DNA of 64,000 nucleotides from positions 1 to 64,000 of the forward strand of contig NZ_FNIG01000012.1 of assembly GCF_900103915.1 (NCBI RefSeq). Direction: 5' to 3'. The notes beneath the pieces were generated by a model. The model had not been told where the DNA came from and searched no databases. It worked only from the letters and a program-made list of their open reading frames with translations. How positions within the stretch are numbered: position 1 is the first letter of the stretch; the number at the start of each line of letters is the position of its first letter. The position numbers and the translations under genes are program-made. Source of the stretch: Tenuibacillus multivorans (GTDB lineage Bacteria; Bacillota; Bacilli; Bacillales; Alkalibacillaceae). Shown piece after piece: positions 58,501 to 64,000 of the stretch.

Positions 58501-58512
58501 GTAACCCTTCCT

Positions 58513-59151
58513 TTACTCCACTTGTTTTGTATAAGCGACAACTTTATATTCAAATGTTGTTTTTTCAACGGTTTGGCCAGCTTCCCCAAAATAAAAGGAG
58601 AGTAGTGTTCTCGCTTCTTCTACGGAATCGAAAATAAAGGCTGTCTCAATGAAATGAGCTGTAAATCCGCGTTCAGTCCACATTTTAGAGTCACTTGATA
58701 AATTCTGTTTTGAGTAGCTCAAAAACTCATCATGACCGTAGTTATCAACGATAATAATGTCACCACCACTTTTCACGACGCGTTTGGCTTCTTTTAAACC
58801 TTGATCAAGGTCAGGAATACCGTTAAAGAAAAACGCCCATGTCGCATAGGCTGCCTCAAAAGTATTTGAGTGAAACGGAATGTGTTGCGCGGTTCCTTTC
58901 GCCCATACTAAATCTTTATGTTGATCAATCATGTTGTCATCGGGCTCCATCGCTATTATTTGCCTGCTAGAATGCATTACTTTTTCAGCGGTAAATCCGT
59001 TACCCGCCCCGATATCTAAAATTTTTCCGTTTGGTAAAGATGAATTCAGAAAATCTATTACTTTTCCTTCCCGGTCCATGCATCGCCTTTCAATTTCAAA
59101 TAGTTCGGGATATTTTCCGCCGTAAAATGGAATGATATCTGATTGTTTCAA
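58513..59151 (-). CDS. class I SAM-dependent methyltransferase
   Basis: 212 residues; motif I ILDIGAGNGFTAEKV near 45, IIAMEPDDNMI (motif II) near 68, then FEAAYATWAFFFNGI near 100 and RVVKSGGDIIIVDNY near 130. Methyltransf_11/25 type with unknown substrate. It starts at ATG 59151 behind AAGGAGG and precedes yjbQ. Confidence 0.87.
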   Translation of the reverse strand: MKQSDIIPFYGGKYPELFEIERRCMDREGKVIDFLNSSLPNGKILDIGAGNGFTAEKVMHSSRQIIAMEPDDNMIDQHKDLVWAKGTAQHIPFHSNTFEAAYATWAFFFNGIPDLDQGLKEAKRVVKSGGDIIIVDNYGHDEFLSYSKQNLSSDSKMWTERGFTAHFIETAFIFDSVEEARTLLSFYFGEAGQTVEKTTFEYKVVAYTKQVE

Positions 59152-59294
59152 GATTAAAAGCCTCCTTAATTTTTATTATGATAGAAGACTCTTAGTTCGC
59201 AATCTTTCCATGTCATTTTTCCCCTTTCATTTTAGTATATTCTACCATACACTTAGTGGGTAAGGGAAAATTTAGAAACAATAGAGGTATGTTT

Positions 59295-60497
59295 ATGAAC
59301 GCACTTAATGAGTCTAATGATAAGATTAAACAGCTACTATTTATTGTAGGTATTATTTTTGTTGCTTTTAACTTACGACCATCGATTACAGCCGTAGGTC
59401 CGATTATTAGTGATATTCGGCTTGATACGGGCATGTCTAATGGTTTGGCAGGTATGCTGACGACGCTTCCACTAATTGCATTTGCGGTGTTATCCCCGCT
59501 TACTCCGAGACTTGCACAGCGAATTGGAAATGAGTGGACAGTCTTAGGTGGACTTGTCCTATTAGGTATTGGGATTTTAATCCGACCATCTGATTTGATC
59601 TGGCTATTATTTTTTGGAACATTACTAGTTGGAGCAGGTATAGCCATCTGTAATGTTTTACTTCCGGGAATTGTGAAGCAAAAGTTCTCAACGAAGGTTG
59701 GGCTTGTGACGGGGATTTATACCTTATCGATGAGTTTTATGGCGAGTATGGGTTCAGGAGTTAGTGTTCCCCTTGCACGTGGTTTAGGTTTCGGTTGGAA
59801 AAATTCATTGGTGTTTTGGGGAATCCTAACGGTATTGGCTATCTTAGTTTGGATCCCTCAACTACGAGTGAAATCAGGGAAACTTATTGAACCCGACCCG
59901 ACTGATCGTCTAATGTGGAAATCGAAACTAGCATGGCAGGTCACAGTGTTTATGGGGCTTCAATCATTATTATTTTACTGTATGATTGCCTGGATGCCAG
60001 AAATATTATTTAGCCGCGGCATTGATATGTCAACTGCTGGTTGGATGGTTTCGATTATGCAACTTGTTGGCCTTCCGTCAACTTTGATTGCACCCTATTT
60101 AGCGGATCGTTTATCGAATCAACGGGGCATTATCATGGTGATGGGTGTTTTATACTTAATTGGAATTGGGTTTTTATTAATCGGGAATCATTTATTAATG
60201 TTATCGCTTAGTATTCTATTGATTGGTATAGCGCAAGGTGCGAGCATTTCATTATCACTCACATTCTTAAGCTTAAGGGCACGGAATTCGCGACAGGCTG
60301 CTAATTTATCCGGGATGGCACAGTCGATTGGTTATTTCTTAGCGGCAGTTGGTCCGTTTGCAATTGGATTAATATTTGATGTGTTTCAATCATGGAATAT
60401 TTCAATCGTCATTCTTTTTGCGGTTTGTGTCATTATGACTCTAGCTGGTATTGGCGCTGGTCGTAACGAATACGTGCTTCCAGAAAACGGAGGGTAG
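59295..60497 (+). CDS. CynX/NimT-family MFS transporter
   Basis: Major facilitator of 400 residues, 12 membrane segments. AFNLRPSITAVGPIISDIR in TM1 is the hallmark of the CynX/NimT (cyanate or nitroimidazole) branch; TPRLAQRIGNEWT is its motif A and GLFW-type loops follow. I start at ATG 59295 behind AGAGGT; ATG 59289 overlaps the site. The RlmA-like gene follows after 7 bp. Confidence 0.88.
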   Translation: MNALNESNDKIKQLLFIVGIIFVAFNLRPSITAVGPIISDIRLDTGMSNGLAGMLTTLPLIAFAVLSPLTPRLAQRIGNEWTVLGGLVLLGIGILIRPSDLIWLLFFGTLLVGAGIAICNVLLPGIVKQKFSTKVGLVTGIYTLSMSFMASMGSGVSVPLARGLGFGWKNSLVFWGILTVLAILVWIPQLRVKSGKLIEPDPTDRLMWKSKLAWQVTVFMGLQSLLFYCMIAWMPEILFSRGIDMSTAGWMVSIMQLVGLPSTLIAPYLADRLSNQRGIIMVMGVLYLIGIGFLLIGNHLLMLSLSILLIGIAQGASISLSLTFLSLRARNSRQAANLSGMAQSIGYFLAAVGPFAIGLIFDVFQSWNISIVILFAVCVIMTLAGIGAGRNEYVLPENGG

Positions 60498-60504
60498 TTC
60501 TAAG

Positions 60505-61332
60505 ATGAAAAAAATTGACCGGTTTAAGCAATATATGAAGCAACATGAATCCTTATTGAGATGTCCCATATGTCAAAAGGGGATTAAAGTAACGGATGAT
60601 AACGTGGTTTGTGAACAAAATCACGCTTTTGATATCGCGAAAAAAGGTTATATTAACTTTATGACCAAACCGGTAAACACCAAATACGATAAGGAATTAT
60701 TTGAGGCTCGCCACCATATTATAGCTAGTGGGATGTATGAGCCTTTACATAAAAAAATTAGAACATTAATCGATGAAAAATATGAAACAGCTAACATAAT
60801 TGATTTAGGCTGCGGTGAAGGGACACATTTGGCTTATATTGTAAATGAAGTTGAAGCTGAAGTAACCAAGTCGGGGATGGATATTGCTAAAGAGGGTGTT
60901 ATGACAGCAGCTAAAAACCATCTGGACATGCTTTGGTGTGTGGGCGATTTGGCGCAAAGCCCCTTTCAAAGTTCAACGTTCGATGTTGCCTTAAACATTT
61001 TATCACCAGCAAACTATGATGAATTCAAACGTTTATTAACCGATGATGGAATGGTTATAAAGGTTGTACCGCGAGCAGGCTATTTAAAGGAGTTGCGCGA
61101 AGCATTTTATGACCAAGAGGATTATACGAACGAACAGACGGTGGATCGCTTTAAGGAAAATATGAATCAAGTTGAGACTTACCATTTGTCGTATACTTTT
61201 TCTCTTTCAAAGGATTTAGTTCCGTCACTACATAAAATGACGCCACTCACTTGGAATGTTGCTCGTGATGTGGCATTAGATCTTTCTGAAGTCTCCATCG
61301 ACTTGGATATTTTAATTGGGAAAACTTCATAG
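60505..61332 (+). CDS. rlmA: RlmA-type 23S rRNA (guanine-N1) methyltransferase
   Basis: 275 residues. The N-terminus has a zinc knuckle (LRCPICQKGIKV, then VVCEQNHAFD) followed by IAKKGYINFM, the mark of RlmA(I/II) enzymes; the SAM motif is IIDLGCGEGTHLAYI near 97 and NILSPANYDEFKRLL near 165. It should methylate G745 or G748 in domain II of 23S rRNA, where RlmA(II) members give tylosin-type resistance. ATG 60505 with GGAGGG upstream, 7 bp after the MFS gene: a possible transport/resistance pair. Confidence 0.88.
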   Translation: MKKIDRFKQYMKQHESLLRCPICQKGIKVTDDNVVCEQNHAFDIAKKGYINFMTKPVNTKYDKELFEARHHIIASGMYEPLHKKIRTLIDEKYETANIIDLGCGEGTHLAYIVNEVEAEVTKSGMDIAKEGVMTAAKNHLDMLWCVGDLAQSPFQSSTFDVALNILSPANYDEFKRLLTDDGMVIKVVPRAGYLKELREAFYDQEDYTNEQTVDRFKENMNQVETYHLSYTFSLSKDLVPSLHKMTPLTWNVARDVALDLSEVSIDLDILIGKTS

Positions 61333-61336
61333 GTAA

Positions 61337-61362
61337 TGAAACCTTTTTATAGCTAAAACGAC
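61337..61362 (+). promoter_or_regulatory. candidate ECF-sigma promoter before the SIMPL gene
   Basis: TGAAAC (61337-61342), 16 bp, CGAC (61359-61362). Sigma-W prefers CGTA; CGAC is closer to the sigma-X/M -10. Located 48 bp before the gene for an envelope protein, so ECF control is plausible. Confidence 0.5.
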
Positions 61363-61410
61363 TTATAACATATAGGAAAAATAAACCAAGGGTTAAAGGA
61401 GGAATCATTT

Positions 61411-62157
61411 TTGACTAAAAAGAGTTTTAAAATGCTAGGTTTAGCAACTGTTTTAATTATGGCGGGGGTCATGTTTCAAACCATCTTATCAGGTAGCCAA
61501 CCAGAGACAGAAGTGGCTCATGCCGACGAAGAGATGCAAATGGGTACCATCGTTGTTACAGGTGAAGGCGAGGTCACGGCTGAACCGGATTTAGCTGAAG
61601 TAAGATTAGGGGTTGAAGCAACTGAAACATCAGCTGATGCGGCTCAAGCTACGGTAAGCCAACAAATCGAGAAGGTAAAAGCAGCCCTGATTGACCAAGG
61701 TGTAGGTGAAGATACCATCGAAACGGCGCGCTTTCATGTCAATCCATATCGAATGGGTGAAGGTGACGAGCAGCAATTTCGTGCCCAACATGTGCTAAGT
61801 TTTGAGTATAGTGATATTGAAGGTGTGGGCGATGTGCTTGATGCAGCATCAAAGGCTGGAGCTAACATGATTGAGCCTGTTCGTTTTTCCCTAGAAGATC
61901 CAACAGAACTAGAGCATAAAGCGTTACAGCAAGCCATTGAAAAAACAAAAGCTAAAGCTGACACCATGGCGGAGACGGCTGGTAAATCCAAAGGCGACGT
62001 TCTTCAACTTTCTGAGCAAGGAGCAAACATAGATTTTCCAGTGCAATTCGCTGCTGAGGCAGCCATGGATCAAGCAGAAAGTAATTCGAGAACGGTTATT
62101 GAGGCTGGAGAAGTAAGAGTCGTTCAACGAGTTACGGTTGTATATGAATTAAATTAA
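61411..62157 (+). CDS. secreted SIMPL-domain (DUF541) protein
   Basis: 248 residues with signal peptide or anchor (1-33). The SIMPL domain covers about 48-245: VTGEGEVTAEPDLAEVRLGVE at its start, and RFHVNPYRMG, VQRVTVVYELN toward the end. Family members are called oxidative-stress defence proteins, with unclear activity. TTG 61411 lies 7 bp after AAAGGAGG. An ECF-like promoter precedes it. Confidence 0.87.
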   Translation: MTKKSFKMLGLATVLIMAGVMFQTILSGSQPETEVAHADEEMQMGTIVVTGEGEVTAEPDLAEVRLGVEATETSADAAQATVSQQIEKVKAALIDQGVGEDTIETARFHVNPYRMGEGDEQQFRAQHVLSFEYSDIEGVGDVLDAASKAGANMIEPVRFSLEDPTELEHKALQQAIEKTKAKADTMAETAGKSKGDVLQLSEQGANIDFPVQFAAEAAMDQAESNSRTVIEAGEVRVVQRVTVVYELN

Positions 62158-62169
62158 CGTATGAATAGG

Positions 62170-62203
62170 AAAGCCTGTTTTAATAAGACAGGCTTTTTTA
62201 TTT
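62170..62203 (+). terminator. terminator after the SIMPL gene
   Basis: AAAGCCTGT pairs perfectly with ACAGGCTTT around a 9-nt loop, then TTTTATTT. Confidence 0.9.
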
Positions 62204-62257
62204 GCAATAATCTTCTGTATAATGTCGATAAAACGTTAGGAATAATGAGAGGTTATT

Positions 62258-62413
62258 ATGTTCGAACTACTGATTCAGACTTATAAAACAGATTTAATGA
62301 ATTATTGCCGCATGTTAACTGGTACGCCATCGGATGCTGAAGACCTCTATCAAGAGACATTAATAAAGTCGTATCGCTATAAGGACAAACTCGAGATCGC
62401 GAGTGGTTTTTAA
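62258..62413 (+). pseudogene. truncated ECF sigma factor (region 2 stump)
   Basis: 51 codons after GAGAGGT: LIQTYKTDLMNYCRMLTGTP, then SDAEDLYQETLIKSYRYKD, matching the first half of sigma region 2 (the core-binding helix), then a stop. Region 2.4 and region 4 are missing, and the next 60 bp show no related sequence before rpiA. A relic of a deleted ECF gene, unless the stump has its own role. Confidence 0.7.
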
Positions 62414-62476
62414 AAATTAGATTTAGATGTCAAATTTGATATACAATAATTAAAGAGCATAGAGGATACGGAGGCG

Positions 62477-63178
62477 ATGGATTTGTTAAGCGACGTCGAT
62501 TTAAAAAAGAAAGCTGTTGGGGAAAAAGCAGTTGAAGATATACAAGATGGAATGACGATAGGTTTAGGTTCTGGTTCAACCGTGTATTGGATGTTGAAAA
62601 GATTAGGTGAGAAGGTACAGGAAGGTATAAAAGTTAGCGGTGTCCCATCATCCGTTCGGACAGAAAACTGGGCGAAGGAATTTGGCGTTCCGTTAACGGA
62701 TTTTTCTGAGGTGAATCGCCTCGATTTAGCGATTGATGGGGCGGATGAAATTGACCCTAATTTTAACCTAATTAAAGGTGGCGGCGGGTCACTACTTAGG
62801 GAGAAGATTGTGAATCAAGCGGCCGATCGTTTTGTCGTGGTGGCAGATGAAAGTAAGCTTGTTGAGGAATTAGGAGCCTTTCCGTTACCAATTGAAGTGG
62901 TTCAGTTTGGCTGGGAATTAACAGCTAAACATTTGGAAAGCTTGGGATGTAACCCTGAGCTTAGAAAAAAGGACGGTGACGTTTTTGTAACAAACAACCA
63001 AAATTATATTTTAGATTGTCAGTTTAATTCGATTACGGAACCAGAAAAACTTCATGAAGAGATTAAAAGCTTAGTTGGTGTTGTAGAAACAGGATTATTT
63101 TTTAATATGACAAATCAGGTTCTAATTGGGGAAGAACAAGGCGTAAAAGTGTTAAGTAGGGACAACCCAATCGGTTAG
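62477..63178 (+). CDS. rpiA: ribose-5-phosphate isomerase A
   Basis: Interconverts ribose-5-phosphate and ribulose-5-phosphate in the pentose phosphate pathway. 233 residues. GLGSGSTVYWMLKRLGE near 32 (phosphate loop), DLAIDGADEIDPNFNLIKGGGGSLLREK near 83 in two motifs (DGADE with catalytic Asp; KGGGG-LLREK with catalytic Glu and Lys), and VVADESKLV complete the signature. CGGAGG precedes ATG 62477. Confidence 0.96.
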   Translation: MDLLSDVDLKKKAVGEKAVEDIQDGMTIGLGSGSTVYWMLKRLGEKVQEGIKVSGVPSSVRTENWAKEFGVPLTDFSEVNRLDLAIDGADEIDPNFNLIKGGGGSLLREKIVNQAADRFVVVADESKLVEELGAFPLPIEVVQFGWELTAKHLESLGCNPELRKKDGDVFVTNNQNYILDCQFNSITEPEKLHEEIKSLVGVVETGLFFNMTNQVLIGEEQGVKVLSRDNPIG

Positions 63179-63181
63179 TCC

Positions 63182-63421
63182 CTATTTAACACCATAAAAC
63201 TTCTCAGCTTCTTCTAAATATTTTTCCTCATCTGGCATCAAATCAAGATCTTCTACAATCGCAGCCACAGGACAGACAGAAACGCATGCCCCGCAATTGA
63301 TACAAACATCTGGATTTATGTAAAATTGGTCTTTACCTTCTTCAATACAGTCAACCGGGCAAACCTCTACACATTCAGCTGATTTTTCTGATTGACAAGG
63401 ACTTGTAATGACAAAAGCCAT
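63182..63421 (-). CDS. fdxA: seven-iron ferredoxin
   Basis: 79-residue electron carrier. Cys9-x7-Cys17-x3-Cys21-x3-Cys25 and Cys40-x2-Cys43-x2-Cys46-x3-Cys50-Pro fit a [3Fe-4S][4Fe-4S] ferredoxin of the Bacillus/Azotobacter FdI type; the gap between Cys9 and Cys17 where an 8Fe protein would have a further Cys supports the 3Fe cluster. Strongly acidic C-terminus. Convergent with rpiA, 3 bp apart. Confidence 0.92.
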   Translation of the reverse strand: MAFVITSPCQSEKSAECVEVCPVDCIEEGKDQFYINPDVCINCGACVSVCPVAAIVEDLDLMPDEEKYLEEAEKFYGVK

Positions 63422-63625
63422 GTCGATACCCTCCCTTTACAATTCCTATTTATACTTTAATTGTTCAAAAGGTCTGGCGTCAAAGGATTGATATGTGGAA
63501 AAAACTTCTGTAGTCGGAGTAAATTACAGCCCTAATTGGAAATTGTTCTTCTAATCATGTTGTCATTCATATATGATAAAATTATACATATTTTCGGAAA
63601 ATTAAGTCTCCTCGAGGTGATTTGG

Positions 63626-63757
63626 ATGGGTGAAAAAAAGAAACGAAAGCGTGATGAGCGCGATTATTGGTTGTTGGATGCCATTCTTTCGATACCTGAG
63701 TTAATTTTTTATGGTGTTCGTGCACTTATTATAAACCTACTGCGGTTTTGGAATTAA
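63626..63757 (+). CDS. small basic protein with one amphipathic helix, unknown
   Basis: 43 residues from ATG 63626, GAGGTGA upstream. A charged start (GEKKKRKRDERDYW) and a hydrophobic half (LLDAILSIPELIFYGVRALIINLLRFWN). Probably membrane-associated. Ribosome site quality supports a true gene; no family name recognised. Confidence 0.6.
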   Translation: MGEKKKRKRDERDYWLLDAILSIPELIFYGVRALIINLLRFWN

Positions 63758-63774
63758 TGAAGCGAGGTTTAGTG

Positions 63775-64000
63775 ATGGAAAAAATTATAAATCAAATTGG
63801 CCTTGAATCAATCGAGTCCACTAAAAAAATCCATAAAGGCTTTTCAAATGACGAAAAGTATATCATCAATCAGCGATACCTCTTAAGGATTTTTCCAAAT
63901 GAGAATATCGATGAACGTCAAAGAGAATTTGCGGTTATTAACAAGTGTTCTAAGCTTTCCAGATTTGTTCCAAAAGCCTTTGAGTTTGGTGAAATGGAAG
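63775..64000 (+). CDS. aminoglycoside-phosphotransferase-like kinase, 5' part
   Basis: The window ends inside this gene. 75 codons from ATG 63775 (GCGAGGT upstream) read EKIINQIGLESIESTKKIHK, GFSNDEKYIINQRYLLRIFP, then ERQREFAVINKCSKLSRFVP. The pattern (G-x-S-N-x-x-Y...LRIF, then Q-x-E-F-x-V-I-N) is the N-lobe of APH/choline-kinase-fold enzymes with the ATP-binding Lys or Arg in LLRIF. Substrate cannot be inferred. Confidence 0.7.
   Translation, partial: MEKIINQIGLESIESTKKIHKGFSNDEKYIINQRYLLRIFPNENIDERQREFAVINKCSKLSRFVPKAFEFGEME

Overview
The window is low-GC Firmicute DNA and most likely the chromosome of a spore-forming, probably salt-tolerant Bacillaceae. The basis is a tRNA cluster followed by the conserved Bacillus order rocF - sigW - rsiW - cdaA - cdaR - glmM - glmS ribozyme - glmS, strong AGGAGG-type ribosome binding sites, intrinsic terminators throughout, bacillithiol-type BstA, a spore-type cell-wall amidase with a sigma-K-like promoter, and rather acidic proteins. 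The genus cannot be fixed from the sequence alone.

Layout. 1-545: five tRNA genes (Thr, Tyr, Gln, Lys, Ala) and their terminator. 600-880: seven tandem copies of a 42-bp repeat. 1.1-9.3 kb: core envelope block (arginase; sigma-W and its anti-sigma with a textbook autoregulatory promoter; c-di-AMP synthase and its regulator; GlmM; the glmS ribozyme and GlmS). 9.5-18 kb: small accessory genes, including an ECF42-type sigma factor with its DGPF partner and a matching TGTCGA promoter, DinB-like proteins, a CGNR regulator, a frameshifted bstA, an ArsR-type regulator, VOC and GNAT proteins. 17.9-24.7 kb: NhaC-type antiporter, secreted HtrA-like protease, and a two-component system wrapped around an ABC exporter. 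24.7-27.1 kb: a decay zone with a broken TIR-domain gene and its membrane partner, a possible small peptide, a decayed duplicate of the 17.2-kb acetyltransferase, and other fragments. 27.2-29.4 kb: a split AraC/GyrI-type regulator and a TetR regulator.

29.5-38.4 kb: a LacI-controlled sugar island with two sugar isomerase-like TIM barrels, two Gfo/Idh/MocA dehydrogenases and a ribose-type ABC importer. LacI palindromes lie in the divergent promoter and again inside the operon. 38.6-43.7 kb: an S-layer-homology protein under a c-di-GMP-I riboswitch with an overlapping terminator, a cytosolic amidase/glucosaminidase likely made in the mother cell, a CdsA-like membrane enzyme and a papain-fold hydrolase. 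44-55.5 kb: metabolic and efflux genes, notably an acetolactate-synthase-like TPP enzyme directly upstream of a succinate-semialdehyde dehydrogenase, which suggests a 2-oxoglutarate decarboxylase shunt; also an HxlR-controlled flavin monooxygenase/reductase pair and an MFS pump behind a winged-helix/TPR regulator. 55.6-64 kb: small conserved proteins, YjbQ, methyltransferases, a CynX-like MFS, RlmA, a SIMPL protein behind a candidate ECF promoter, a sigma-factor stump, RpiA, a ferredoxin, and the 5' end of a phosphotransferase-like gene that runs off the window.

Functional threads: envelope homeostasis (sigma-W, c-di-AMP, glucosamine supply, S-layer, amidase), several one-component regulators next to their likely targets, and a notable number of freshly broken accessory genes (bstA, TIR, GNAT copy, AraC/GyrI, MNT nucleotidyltransferase, ECF stump). 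Single-base lesions in some of these could also be sequencing errors.
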